Source: Odobenus rosmarus divergens
Lineage: Eukaryota > Chordata > Mammalia > Carnivora > Odobenidae
Reading direction: 5' to 3'
DNA length: 64,000 nt
Assembly (NCBI RefSeq): GCF_000321225.1
Contig: NW_004450303.1
Location: forward strand, 3,307,940 to 3,371,939
A program made the position numbers and the translations under genes. This document shows, piece after piece, positions 36,690-48,451 of this stretch (positions are counted from its first letter, which is position 1; every line of letters starts with the position of its first letter). The notes below the pieces were generated by a model. It did no database searches, was not told where the DNA came from, and saw only the letters and a program-made list of their open reading frames with translations.

Positions 36690-37210
36690 TCTGGCTAGGG
36701 CTGGCCCACAGTGATTCCAGCAGCCTCTGAGGGCCTACAGCCCACACCATGGCTAAACTATGGTATGTTCTGGTAACTACTTACATTGGGTCAGGCTGGG
36801 CCACTAATAGACACTGGTGATCCAAGCTAGCTAGTCACTGGGAGGGGGGAAATTGAAGCTTGAGGCAGACACCCGGGTTTGGAGAAGGACAGATTTGGCC
36901 CAGTCCCCTATTAACCCTACGCCAAGCTGTGAAGCCTTCTTCTTGAAAGATTGAAGTGTGCTTTGGATAGAAGCCAAATGGCTTGGAATGGGATGTAGCC
37001 CATGCCTCTCCATCCAGGTGTTTCTCCTTCCCTCCATGTTGTGAGGAGCTGCCTATGTTCTTTAGAGAGTGCTGGGCCCAAAGTGGCCACCATCAAGTCA
37101 AGGGTTCCCACTCCACTGGCCTGGTTACATGGACCTTATGTGGGGGAGGGGTTTGTAACTATTTTGTATTCTTAACAACTGCCAATAAAGTTTGTCCCAA
37201 CTGGAAAGTA
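36690..37210. other. GC-richer DNA ending in AATAAAG
   Basis: Moderately GC-rich sequence with an AATAAA at 37185-37190, followed by (TTG)n at 37215-37236. No protein similarity could be recognised on either strand. It might be an untranslated exon or an old LTR remnant; neither can be supported. Confidence 0.25.
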
Positions 37211-37373
37211 TTTTTTGTTGTTGTTGTTGTTGTTTTTAATTTTAATACTGCCCTTAGTATTTATTCCTTTAAGTACATTTTACATACCTTATTTCCTAAT
37301 TTTCCATTGGCTACTATGTCAAAGTAATACAGTATGTGTTATATCATATTTTCTGGGAAAAGAATTATGTGTT

Positions 37374-37568
37374 TTTTTTGAAGATTTTATTTATTTATTT
37401 GATGGAGGGAGATACAGCGAGAGAGGGAACACAAGCAGGAGGAGTGGGAGACGGAGAAGCAGGCTTTCCACTGAGCAGAGAGCCTGAAGCAGGGCTCGAT
37501 CCCAGGACCCTGGGATCATGACCTGAGCCGAAGGCAGATCCTTAAAGACTGAGCCACCCAGGCGCCCC
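37374..37568 (-). mobile_element. CAN-SINE with target-site duplication
   Basis: Full-length minus-strand SINE with AAAGAATTATGT on both sides (37358-37369 and 37571-37582). Confidence 0.94.
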
Positions 37569-37873
37569 AAAAAGAATTATGTTTGACTATGTTGGGCTTT
37601 AGGGCAAGGTGGGAAGAACATATGTCATTATAATTAGGCACTAAATAATAAATATTTTCTAACAGTGATGTCATTTTTCCCCACTGAAAATCTGGTCAAA
37701 ATATTAAATAAATGGCTGGAAAAGACTTTGATACTGGACCAAAATCAAGGACTAAAAAAGGAAATATGACACAACTGAAGATAGGGTTTTACATAAAATA
37801 GACTGGGAGTATTTTTACCTAAGGGAATTTAGAAAATTGTGCTACGACTAAAATTTGAAAGATACTCATGTTT

Positions 37874-37962
37874 ATTTTTTTGTTTTTGTTTTTTTTTAAT
37901 ACATTTCCTTTCTTTTTCTTTTTTTAACATATAATGTCTTATTTGTTTCAGGGGCACAGGTC
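37874..37962 (-). mobile_element. Very short L1 3'-end insertion
   Basis: T-rich sequence is followed by AACATATAATGTCTTATTTG then TTTCAGGGGCACAGGTCT, the antisense 3' end of carnivoran L1. The flanks TGAAAGATACTCATGTTT and TGAAATATACTCATATTT are a diverged duplication, so it is a complete, extremely 5'-truncated insertion of about 89 bp. Confidence 0.7.
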
Positions 37963-37980
37963 TGAAATATACTCATATTT

Positions 37981-39635
37981 CAAGAGAAAGATAAAAATCT
38001 AGGTTGAAAATAGTAATTGACTGTGGATATAATATTGAAAATTTCAACATGATATTTCCAAAGGCAGTCAAAGAGTCATTTTCATATGGTCTGTGAGTAC
38101 ATAAGTGTTTACCAAGAATTTGTCAGCGTTATGTAAAGCTGACTCAACAACAATCTTCTTCCTATATTTGGAGGACACAAATGCTCAAAATCACTAAACA
38201 ATGTACTCTTTAAGGAATAAGGGTTATTTAACTCAAGACTGTTTTATTGCCTAATTAATTATTACTTTTGCCTAAAAATTGTATATTGCATAAGAGCACC
38301 CATCTTTCTTTGCTGATTGAACATACATTAAACAAATAAGACTGGGAACTTACTGGAATGTAAGCATTTGAGGGTTGGGTTTCTCTTATTACCATTGTAA
38401 CATTAGTGCCAGGACAATATCTAGGAAACTAGGAGGCACTCAATAAAATTAGCTGAAAAAAACAAAGAAGACTTACATTTAAGTACTATAGTTTACATCT
38501 TTGTAGCTCCATTACCTAGCACATACTAGGAAGTCAATGAAAGCTTATTGAATTAAGCTTCTGACCTGCTTTCCTTGAGAAGGTGAACCACAAACTATAA
38601 AATTAAAATAGAAAGGTACCATCAAATGTCAGTGGTTGTTGGTCAAGGAAGTCATGTTTTTATGGGAGCCCTGGAACCCGACTTTATTTTGAATATTGCT
38701 CTAAACGCATTCTACTGATTTTTTAAAAAATAACTATTGAATTTAATCTTTGTTCGTAAAGCCATCCTTACCAGTGTTCTGAAATTATTTTAGCAACGAT
38801 TTCCCACCCACAACTGTACACCTAGTAAAACCAATGTTTGTATACCTGATTTGCAAGATTATTATGATGAGAAAAGAGATGTGAATTTTGAGGGATCCGT
38901 TCCATTCTTGTGGCTTTGCAGATCTTCTATGAGCTCATTGTTCTTCAAGCTGTACCTTCAATTTCCAACTTCTCTCAAGATCCAGACTCGTAAATCCTAC
39001 AGAAAAAAAGACATATTCAGTTCCATCCTTTGGGAAACATACCAGATGAGCCCAATATGGAATTAGCTACTTCCTGAAAGCTGCTCCCCAGGGTCTAGTG
39101 TCTTCGTGTCAATTCATGGTTTCAAAAGTTTCCCCAAGCCAGAAATTTTCAGTGTCTTTTCGATGTTTCCCTCTGGATTACCCTTCACTGGGCCTAGAGT
39201 AAAATATATTAACAAAAAGTAATGTGGTATGAAGAAATAGGAGACCCCCGCTCCATCCATCACCATCTGCATAGCCTAGTGCATGTGTCCATCAGCTGCT
39301 CCTCAGTTTATTTATCTGAAAATGTCAGGTGTTGGAATTGATAATTGCTAGGATTCTTTCCAAATCAATATTGACTACTTAACATCTCTCTGGGGAAAGA
39401 TCAATATCTGACTTCACGTAGTTACCAAATGTAGGTGACAGTGAAGGTCCATGTTTAATAGTAAGATATTTAATGTAAGATAGTTAACTTATTAATGAAG
39501 AAGACAGTCTCTAAATTTTCTTTTGATCTGTGGGTGTTGGGTACTTTTTTGCAATTTCCTCGCGTTTGATGATGAGTCTTCTCATTTTGATGACCATAGC
39601 TTCTTTTCTCTAAGAATTGAAATCTGACCCTTCCT
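37981..39635. other. AT-rich DNA with L2- and MIR-like traces
   Basis: 38345-38455 (GGAATGTAAGCATTTGAGGG, GGAGGCACTCAATAAAATTA) resembles an L2 3' end. 39260-39370 resembles MIR. The remainder is not recognised. Confidence 0.4.
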
Positions 39636-39639
39636 TCGA

Positions 39640-39900
39640 GGCTTACTCAACCTCTCTCACAAAGCCTTACTTGATTATTCCAGTCTTCCCTGGGACTTCT
39701 ATGCCACAAGTCATCTCTATCATTTTAAAGGCATTTATCATATACCACTTTATATTAAAGTCATTTGTAAACATTCTTGGAAGTTAGGCTTTCGAATGCA
39801 GGGGTTATGAAGTATGGGTCTCTGGATGTTCCACAGTAGCAGAAGAATACCTTACACAAAATGAGAATGTGTTCAATAAAGACATGACTGATTAAGTAGT
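39640..39900 (+). mobile_element. L2-like 3' end
   Basis: TTACTCAACCTCTCTCACAA, TTATCATATACCACTTTATA and AATGTGTTCAATAAAGACAT follow L2 3' order (protein-coding end, UTR, then the short terminal part). Confidence 0.6.
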
Positions 39901-40151
39901 TTTGGGTTTTGTTTTTTTTCCAGGCATGGCTGGATGGTTTTGTTTTGTTGTGGTTATAGCCCTTTGTCCTTGCTTATTTCTTTCTGTAAATTACAGCTGG
40001 GCTTGTCGGAGAACTTGCTAAGATGAGTGGTGGGTCACTTTCCCACTGGATGGAGTGAAGCCTGCTGGTGAACACAGGATCTGAAACTGGACCTCAACCT
40101 AATAGGTCTGTCCTCATACAGACAGAGCTACCATGTCATAGGTAGGAGAAC

Positions 40152-40796
40152 TGTGACAAAGATTTTCTCCTTGACCAAACTCTAACATGGCTCCTAGAAG
40201 CCCAAGCCTCTGTCCCTGTGAAGACCCAGCCCCCCTTGAGTTCCTGTCCGGAAAAGCTCAAAGCTGTCCAAAGAACTTACCATTTGTTCCAGCTAACACC
40301 TGAGGATAGGCTCCCCGACCTCCCTGTCTTAGGGCACTTATTAACAAAAACAAACAAGCTTGCTATTGTAAATTCTTCCTCTGTCCCTTTGAGATGTGTG
40401 TGTATCTCCTACAACCAAGTGGTCTCTTTTTCAAGGACTTGAAAGCCATTCTTTTGAAATGTAATCATCAGGAAGGATAGGGGCCCTGTCTCCAAGTCTC
40501 TGGGGGAGGACAGAGCCTAACTTCAGTAAGTGCTAGTTAGCAGGCACAGATGGTCTAAAGACATTGACATTGATCTCTTATCCCATTATTTATAATTCTT
40601 CACTTTCCTGACTCTGCAGGAGCCTCTGCTTACTGCCCCTCCCTACTCTCTCATTCTCCCTTTAAAACACCCAGTCACCGCTACACAAATGCAAGGAGAG
40701 CTCAGTTCATACTGGACTCTTCTCTACTGCAGTATTTATCACTAAATAAAATTGGTCTGTATAGCCTTTAACTACTGTCCAGCTTTATCTTTGACA
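40152..40796 (+). mobile_element. Solo LTR, ERV1 type
   Basis: The segment starts TGTGACAAAG and ends TTTGACA, a TG...CA span of 645 bp. CTCCCTTTAAAACACCCAGT at 40656 gives a TATA-like promoter. AGAGCTCAGTTCATACTGG follows, and AATAAA at 40745 is the poly(A) signal. This layout is that of ERV1 (MER4/MER61-like) LTRs; the exact family is uncertain. No internal retroviral sequence adjoins it. Confidence 0.6.
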
Positions 40797-41287
40797 ATTG
40801 TTATGTAACTTGTGGAAAACAACTTGCTGTATTGCTATTTAGGGTAAAGTATAAGATTTAGTGAGAGATTATTTCATTTTTGCCCTCTATTTCATGGTCC
40901 TTTGCAAATGCTAAGCGTCCATGATTATCATAGTTTTAGATCTGTCCTGTGGTCCAGACATTATTAGTTAATTAACCTCCAGTTATGGATTTGCAGAACT
41001 TTCACATATTGGATATAAAAAATATCTTATCTCCCAGTTAATCATGACAACCATCTGACATTATTTAACAAGTTATTCTGTACTTGGTTTTAAGGTCTAT
41101 AAATATTTCTTACTTTTGAAGTCAATTGCTTTAGTGTTCACAGTTATTTGTTACAGTTATAGATAGGGTATTTAGGGTACTATTACATCTATAAACTCCT
41201 AAAAAAACCTATTTCTAAATCTAATAAACTTAGATTTTTTTGTCAACATAAATACATGCATTTTCAATTTTTAATAGTATAATCTAA

Positions 41288-41312
41288 TAGTATGATATAT
41301 ATATATATATAT
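41288..41312. repeat. (TA)n run
   Basis: TATATATATATATATATAT within a longer AT-rich stretch. Confidence 0.85.
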
Positions 41313-41587
41313 AGTATGTATGTAGGTATATACTGTTCACCTTAAAAGTGAAACTGTCAGTTACTTTACCAGCAAATTTAGTTTATTCTGGAAGAGCGGA
41401 GAATTGTAGTTCAGGACAAGCAAGTTTCAGCAAAACCATAAGCAAGTCCAACAAAGGAGAGGAATGTTACTTTATGGAGAAGAAGAAGGAAGTTGGGAGG
41501 GTTTGTTCTAATAAATGTCCATTAGAGAAAAACAAGAGTTCAGGTGATACCGGTTTCTCACTGACTGAGTTGCAGGGGTTGTTGATT

Positions 41588-41908
41588 CTTTCTTTCTTTT
41601 CTTTCTTTTCTTTCTTTCTCTCTCTCTTTTTCTTCCTTCCTTCCTTCCTTCCTTCCTTCCTTCTTTCTTTCTTCTTTTCTTTTCTTTCTCTTTCTTTTTT
41701 TCTTTCTTTCCTTTCTTTTTTTTTTTTAGATTTATTTATTTATTTGACAGAGAGAGAGACAGTGAGAGAGGGAACACAAGCAGGAGGAGTGGGAGAGGGA
41801 GAAGCAGGCTCTCCACTGAGCAGGGAGCCCAATGCTGGACTTGATCCCAGGACCCTGGGATCATGACCTGACAAAGACAGACGCCCAACGACTGAGCCAC
41901 CCAGGCGT
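41588..41908 (-). mobile_element. CAN-SINE whose tail became a microsatellite
   Basis: The SINE body (about 41727-41908) is normal, but between the left duplication GCAGGGGTTGTTGATT (41572-41587) and the body lie about 140 bp of (TTTC)n/(TTCC)n. The right duplication is at 41909-41924. The tract therefore lies inside the insertion and derives from its poly(A) tail. Confidence 0.93.
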
Positions 41909-42120
41909 GCAGGGGTTGTTGATTTCTTATATGAGATGCAATATACATCTTTTCCTTTTGGGACTTGTGACTGATGATTCCTTCCTGTTGAAGATTTTTC
42001 TGCTGGGGTCTGTGGTGGACACTTCCGTTGGAGTCTGTAATTGACATTGGGTGGTAGCCCCTTTCTAACCAATACACACGACTGATTCTACTTTAGTGAG
42101 GTTTCCCTTTATTAATTTTC

Positions 42121-42318
42121 TTTCTTTTTAAAGATTTTATTTATTTATTTGAGAGAGAGAAAGCATGAGAACGAGTTGAGGGGCAAAGGCAGAGGGAGAG
42201 GGAGAAGCAGACTCCTTGCTGAGCAGGGAGCTCAATTCAACTCGGGGCTCTATCCCTGGACCTCGGGATCATGACCTGTGCTGAAGGCAGACCCTTAACT
42301 GACTGAGCCACCCAGCAC
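42121..42318 (-). mobile_element. CAN-SINE inside copy B
   Basis: Full-length minus-strand SINE ending GAGCCACCCAGCACAC. ATTAATTTTC before and CTTCATTTTC after are the imperfect duplication. A small extra CTCAATTCAA lies in its middle. Confidence 0.9.
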
Positions 42319-42384
42319 ACTTCATTTTCAACAATATATTTGAATCACTTTTGTTTTGGCAAAGAGGTAAGTAGACTAGAACAT

Positions 42385-42600
42385 AAGTGTTAGAATAATA
42401 ACAGATACTATTTATTATTTACCTACTATGTGTCAGGGAACTTTATGTACATTATATTTAATCCTTACAACAAAACTGCAAGGTCGGCAATACTTTTCCA
42501 ATTTCAAAAGGAAGGAAATGAGACTCAAGAAGGCTTTGTAATATGGAATTTCGACCTAAATCTGTCATTCCTAAATCTGTGCTATTTCTATACCATGCAT
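42385..42600 (-). mobile_element. MIR-like element
   Basis: CTACTATGTGTCAGGGAACT, TTTAATCCTTACAACAAAAC and AAATGAGACTCAAGAAGGCT follow antisense MIR order. Confidence 0.65.
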
Positions 42601-42719
42601 TATTTGGAAAAAAGAAAAATATTTTTACTTAACTATTCTCACAAATTTGTGAACAGAATCAACAACAAATGTAAAGGAAAAAAATGTAAAGGAAAATCTC
42701 CGACTCAAACTTAGAGACA

Positions 42720-42745
42720 CGAGAGAGAGAGAGAGAGAGAAAGAC
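42720..42745. repeat. (GA)n microsatellite
   Basis: About 22 bp of GA dinucleotides. Confidence 0.9.
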
Positions 42746-43545
42746 TTAAGTCCTTTCCTTAACTAATATAGCCAAAATAATTTCAAAAACAACTAAATAC
42801 TATGATGACTTTGTTTACTCAAAATAGAGTTCCTGGGACTGTGGAGAAACATGGAAACTTGGTTGTTTTGCACATAGAATGAATACATTGTATACTATTT
42901 TTTAATGTTGCAAAGAACTTTCCTAGGAGGTACATTAACATGAATGACATAAACAAAGGAAAAGACAGTGTACAAAAGGAAATTGGCAAGAAAATATAAC
43001 AAAAAACAAAAATACCCTTCATAAAAAGAAGTTAACTATTCAAATTGTTAACTTGTACCTTTTTTATGGTTTGTAATTTGTTTTTATTTGTCTTCTTGTC
43101 AGACTTACTGCTGAGGTAGAAATAACTGCCTTTTTTTTCTTCAGTGTTATTACTTATTTCAGCCTCTGCTATGGCTTCCAACTATCTATAGTTAAACTGC
43201 ACTAATCTATTGGGGGAAATCATGAATGTTCCACATGTAATGAAACTATTTTCCTATTTGATAAAGTAATTTATCCCCATCCAAAGAACTTCTAGTCTTA
43301 CAAATCAATGAAGTAGTGTATCAGGGTTTACTGTGTAGTCTATAAGGCTAACTGTGACATAAGCATTTTTTCAAATCAGAAACAGGATTTCATATTTTTG
43401 AAGCCTTCAAAAGGGTTTAATCTTATGGATCAGATTACATTCAGAATCCATAGTAAGAGCTCTTTTCAACTTTGGAATAAAACCTAATTCTGTACAAATA
43501 TGAAACCTCTCATTTTGGTCTTGTAGGGGAGGGAAAATTTTTTTT
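42746..43545. other. AT-rich unique DNA
   Basis: Nothing recognised. Confidence 0.35.
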
Positions 43546-43549
43546 TCCA

Positions 43550-44640
43550 CTACCCATCTTAGGATCATTGGCTGGGGCCCTATAAATTAGACTGGCAAAA
43601 GACAGATTACCAAGAGAAAAACAAACAGAATTTTATTAACATGTGCACCACACATGTACACATGGGAACACTCAGTGATGAGTAACCAAATGGGTGGTGA
43701 GAACTTAGGTTTATCTACCACTTTTGGCTAAACAAAGGGAAAGGAGGTTGGGGGTTCTGGGTAAGGGATACCAGTTATGGGAAGGTGATCAGGAAATCTG
43801 TGGTAAACAAAGGTGGTTTAGTAATGTTTGTTATGCAGATTTCAGTCAGGGCCTACTTCTTGGATAAGAGTTACGAAGGTTACTGAACCCAAGTTAGGCT
43901 GCCCTATGCTCAAGAGAGGAGTTTTTGATTGGAAAGGAATTTGAGCTTAATTCAGGGGGCCAGCAACCTGGGAAGAAGGCAGACTCTTGTCCAAAAGCCA
44001 ACTCTGAGGTTTCTGCCTGGCCTGGGCTTTTTTTTTTTTTTTTTTTTAAAAGGAGTTTAGGGTAGTTAATTAGCAAAGGGAGTGCTGTGGCCAGGAACAT
44101 TTCTTGATTACATGCAGACGCCTGGGATGCCAGCTACAGAAGCTATCCCAGGGGGGTGGGTGTGTCCCTCACACAAGGGGGTTAGGTTCTGGTCTTGTGA
44201 TGTGCAGGAATACTCTGTTCCTTCTGCAAAGGAGGGCCAGGTCTACAGATGCACAAAGGGAGGTCAGTAAAATCACCACCATGTGAACCTAAAAAAGGAA
44301 AAACATTTTGCTAAAAAATTGTTAGGCTAATCAGAAATCGAAGGCAGCTTCAGACTTGCTGGCTTCAGTGGTCTGGAAAAGTTCTGGTCCTTCATTCCTC
44401 AAGGCCGGTAGTCTGCAAATCTCAAAGAAAGTACATTAGTTCCGTTACAGATCAAGGGACTTAGGTCAGCAAGTAAGGAGTGTGTTGACTTGAAGCAAGT
44501 TAACCCTTAAGACCAGCAGGAGTTCTGTGACATGAAGAGTCCTCTACAGGGTACTGGAGAGGGAGACATCTTTACAGAGAGAAATTTCCTTTATAAATAT
44601 AAATTTCTTTTACTAAAGGAAGATTTGGGCCCCTTTTTTA
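43550..44640 (-). mobile_element. Possible ERV/LTR remnant, unclassified
   Basis: GC-richer than its flanks, with AGAATTTTATTAACATGTGC near 43629 (antisense of an AATAAA-like signal) and long purine-rich blocks typical of antisense LTR-gag junctions. A poly(T) of about 18 sits at 44030-44047. No retroviral protein motif is visible; tentative. Confidence 0.3.
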
Positions 44641-44644
44641 GAGC

Positions 44645-45200
44645 TTGTCCCAGGTTTGTTGGTCTCACTGGCTTTTAGCTCAAAATAATCTATATACCAA
44701 AGATGTATATTTTGAGGTAGCATATTCTGGTAAATTTCAGTGTCTATTCTTTAGGCCAATTTAAAAAAATCTACCTTTTGTCTTCCAACATTTGGTCCAC
44801 AAAATGGTTTAAGTATCCTCAACTATTTAAGAATAAATCCCTAAATAGTTAATTTATTATTTTTTTTCATTTGGACACAACACTAGAATTTTATACTCTC
44901 AAAAACAAACAAAAAAATTGTTAAAGAATAATCTTTTTAAATAATTCAGAAAATCCAAATCAATTGTTGTATTTTCTTTTTGTGTATGGGGCTTACTGAT
45001 GTGCCTTTGGGTCAATGCTTCTCATTATAGTATTCTTGGGGCTTTTTTGCAGCTCAGATTTGGACACGTAGCTTTGATTTCAGACAAAAATACAACTGCA
45101 TTTTTTTTGCTTGTTATTTAAATGATAATTTTAAATTTTTGTTAACAAAGAGCTTCTGCTTAGTTTCAGAGTTCTCCATCTAATGCTTTTTAATGCTTCT
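44645..45200. other. AT-rich unique DNA
   Basis: Nothing recognised. Confidence 0.35.
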
Positions 45201-45653
45201 TATGCTTTTAATTTTAAAATTTAAAGTATTTTTCATTTTTAACTGAAGCATAGTTGATATACAATATTGTATTTATTTCGAGTATATAGCATAGTGATTC
45301 AACAATTCTATATATTACACAATGCTCACCACAGTAAGTATAGTTACCATCTGTTTTTACATGAAAAGTTTTACAATATTATTGACCATATTCCTTATGC
45401 TGTACTTTTCATCCCCATGATTTATTGATTTCATAACTGGAAGTTTGTATATCTTAATCCCCTTCACCTATTTTATCCATTGCCTTCACCCATCTCCCCT
45501 CTGTCAACCACCAGTTTGTTCTCTGTATTAATTAGTCTGTTTTTTTGTTCATTTGTTTGTTTCTTAGATTCCACATATCTGACGTATGCCACTTAATATA
45601 ATACCCTCCAGGTCCAACCATGTGGTTGTGAATGGCAAGATTTTATACTTTTT

Positions 45654-45847
45654 TTAAAAAAGATTTTATTTATTTATTTGACAGAGAGAGACACAGCGAG
45701 AGAGGGAACACAAGCAGGGGGAGTGGGAGAGGGAGAAGCAGGCTTCCCACAGAGAAGGGAGCCCGATGCAGGGCTCGATCCCAGGACCCTGGGACCATGA
45801 CCTGAGCCGAAGGCAGACGCTTAATGACTGAGCCACCCAGGCACCCC
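45654..45847 (-). mobile_element. CAN-SINE inside L1
   Basis: Full-length minus-strand SINE with an exact 15-bp duplication GATTTTATACTTTTT (45639-45653 and 45848-45862). Low divergence suggests a young copy. Confidence 0.97.
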
Positions 45848-45885
45848 GATTTTATACTTTTTATAGCTGAGTAACATACCATTGT

Positions 45886-45914
45886 GTGTACACACACACA
45901 CACACACACACACG
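45886..45914. repeat. (CA)n microsatellite in L1
   Basis: TGTGTGTACACACACACAC continues as about 12 CA units. It replaces the ATATATACACACA region of the L1. Confidence 0.93.
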
Positions 45915-46188
45915 CCACATCTTTATTCATTCATCTATCGGTGGACACTTGGGTCGCTTCCATATCTTAGCTGTTGTAAATAATGCTGCAATAAACATAG
46001 GGGTGTTATATCTTTTTGAATTAGTGTTTTTATTTTTGGGGGGGTAAATACCCAGCTGTGGAATTACTGGATCATATGATATTTTTTTGAGGAAACTCCA
46101 TATCTTTCCCACAGATGCTGCACCAGTTTGCATTCCCATAAACAGCATACGAGGATTCCATTTTCTCCACATCTTCACCAACACTTAT

Positions 46189-46214
46189 TACTTCTTTCTT
46201 TCTTTCTTTCTTTT
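46189..46214. repeat. (TTTC)n microsatellite in L1
   Basis: About five TTTC units. Confidence 0.85.
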
Positions 46215-46378
46215 TGATACTAGTCCATTCTGACTGATGTGAGATGATATTTCATCGTGGTTTTGATTTGCATTTTCCTGATTAATGATATTGAACATCT
46301 TTTTCATGTGTGTTCTGTGTGTCTTCTTTGGAAAAATGTCTATTCCAGTCCTCTACTTATTTTTTAATCAGATTACAT

Positions 46379-46399
46379 GTTGTGTGTGTGTGTGTGTGG
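46379..46399. repeat. (TG)n microsatellite in L1
   Basis: About ten TG units. Confidence 0.9.
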
Positions 46400-46414
46400 T
46401 TTTGTTTTTTTGGT

Positions 46415-46514
46415 GTTGAGTTGTATGATTTCTTTATATATTTTGGATATTAACCCTTTGGGGGATTATTAACCTTTTGGTTAATATCCAAAATATATAA
46501 ACTCAAAACTCAAC
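46415..46514. repeat. Quasi-palindrome inside L1
   Basis: A perfect 23-bp inverted repeat, TTTATATATTTTGGATATTAACC at 46433-46455 against its complement at 46479-46501 (given here in one copy split as TTTATATATTTTGG and ATATTAACC), is separated by a 23-bp loop. Weaker pairing extends outward to GTTGAG (46415) and CTCAAC (46509-46514). Confidence 0.9.
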
Positions 46515-47489
46515 ATTATCAGGTATGTCTTTTGCTAATATCTTCTCCCATTTAGTAGTTTACCTTTTTATTTTGTTGATGGTTTCCTTTGCCGTGCAAA
46601 AGCTTTTCGGTTTGATATACTCCCAATTGCTTGTTTTGCTTTTGTTTCCTTTTCTGAGGAGACAGATCCAGAAAACTATTGCTAAAAGCCAAAGTCAGAG
46701 AGATCACTGCCTATGTTTTCTTTTAGAGTTTTATGATTTCAGGTCTTATATTTAGGACTTTAATCCATTTTGATTTTGTGTGTGGTGCAAGAAAGTGGTC
46801 CAGTTTCATTCTTTTGCGTGTAGCTGTCCAGTTTTCCCACCACCACTTATTGAAAAAAACTGTCTTTTCCTCATTGTATATTCTTGCTTTCTTTGTTATA
46901 GGTTAATAGATCATATAAACATAGATTTATTTCTGGGGTCTCTGTTCCATTGATCTACGTGTCTTTTTTTGGGGGGGGCCAGTATCATATATTTTGAGTA
47001 CTTCATTTTTAGTATAGTTTGAAATCTGGGATTGTGATACCTTCAGTTTTGTTCTTTCCCAAGATTCCTTTTGTTTTTCAGAGTCTTTTGCAGTTCCATA
47101 CAAATTTTAAGAATCATTTTTTCTAGTACTGTGAAAAATACTATTGGTGTTTTGACAGGGATTGCTTTACATCTCTCAATTTCTTTGGGTAGTACGGACA
47201 TTTTAACATTAATTCTTCCAATCCATGTGCTTGGAATATCTTTCCATTTATTTGTGTTGTCTTCAATTTCTTTCATCAGTGTCTTATAGTTTTCATAGTA
47301 CAGTTCTTTCACATCCTTGGTTAAATTTATTCCCAGATATTTTGTCCTTTTTGATGTAATTGTAAATGGGATTGTTTTCTTAATTTCTCTTTCTGCTACT
47401 CCATAGAAACACAACAGATTTTTGTATATCAGTTTTGTATTCTGTAACTTTACTGAATTGATTAGTTCTAAATATTTTTTAGGCTTTAT

Positions 47490-48235
47490 ATTTTCTTATT
47501 AATGTCTAAAGTGAAATAAAATAGTTAATGCTTGAAAACCCTAAAAAGTTTAAATAATTTTCATTGCCAAGAAAATTGTTTTTCCCAGTCTTGTTTCTGC
47601 CCTCCTTCCGTCTCTCCCTCTCTCTCTCCATCCCTCTTTTTCTTCTTTTTCTTTCTTTCTATGCTTCATTCTTTTCCCCATCTCCACACTTTTTTGAACA
47701 AATTTCAAATACATTGGATATTAACATTTCTGGGTTTTTGATGTTCTCTAAGGAATCCAGTGTCTTCCTGAAAACTTCTCCCATTTATTCTATTCTTATA
47801 GCTCTGTGATTAAGCACACATTATAACTAAAAGAAAGAAGAATTAGAAGAGGAAAACAACAGAAATTGGCTCTTAGCTACTTTGATATATGTAAAAAGCC
47901 CAACTAATTAATATTAATATGATAACAAATTAGGTTGCCTCTCTATTATGATTACTCATAAAAATTCTCATTTCTTTCTGCCTTGAAAAATGTTCTCTCC
48001 TGATCTTCTCCATATTCTACTTTTCTTGCCCTATGATGTTGGATATAAACATATTTAAATAATACAACTAGGTGTTACCAAAATCCAAATTATGAAACAC
48101 AATTATTTTAATGACCTTCCTCAGTAGTGTGGTTTTTCAAACATGAACACCAAGTCCTGTTCGCAGTATGGAGGCAGCAGATACCTGGCACTCTAGGGAT
48201 ACACAAAGGGAAAAGTTGGACAGAGTCTGAAGAGT
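47490..48235. other. Unique DNA with a CT-rich patch
   Basis: CT-rich at 47600-47665. Nothing else recognised. Confidence 0.35.
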
Positions 48236-48237
48236 CA

Positions 48238-48333
48238 CCTTTCTTTCTTTCTTTCTTTCTTTCTCTTTCTTTCTTTCTTCTTTCTTTCTTTCTCTTTCTT
48301 CTCTTTCTCTCTTTCTTCTTTCTTTCTCTTTCT

Positions 48334-48390
<57 letters not shown>

Positions 48391-48407
48391 TTTCTCTCTT
48401 TCTTTCT

Positions 48408-48451
<44 letters not shown>

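Larger units (their letters stand above)
41343..42345 (-). mobile_element. Dispersed LTR-like repeat, copy B, split by two SINEs
   Basis: On the minus strand this matches 18013-18378 from ATATATTGTTGAAAAT (42331) through AAATCTTCAACAGGAA to CTTCTTCTCCAT (41477), then extends further to CCAGAATAAACTAAATTTGC (AATAAA signal) and the end near AGTTTCAC. SINEs at 41588-41908 and 42121-42318 interrupt it. The terminal AATAAA suggests an LTR; the family is not identified. Confidence 0.65.
45205..47485 (-). mobile_element. L1 3' half (minus), split by a SINE
   Basis: The antisense 3' UTR (GTTGATATACAATATTGTAT, CACCACAGTAAGTATAGTTA, AGGTCCAACCATGTGGTTGT) continues into antisense ORF2. On the minus strand 46184-45927 encodes the ORF2 C-terminal YDPVIPQLGIYP region, and 47414-47043 the region with [20 protein letters not shown]. 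It is in the same order throughout, so no inversion of the whole. It is 5' truncated at about 47485. Interrupted by a SINE (45654-45847) and by microsatellites; a fold-back change lies at 46415-46514. Confidence 0.88.

Noticed and set aside
36690..37210. Possible 3' exon ending in AATAAAG at 37185
   Set aside because: No coding similarity, no poly(A) tail or duplication, and no splice acceptor could be tied to it. A lone AATAAA is common in AT-rich DNA.
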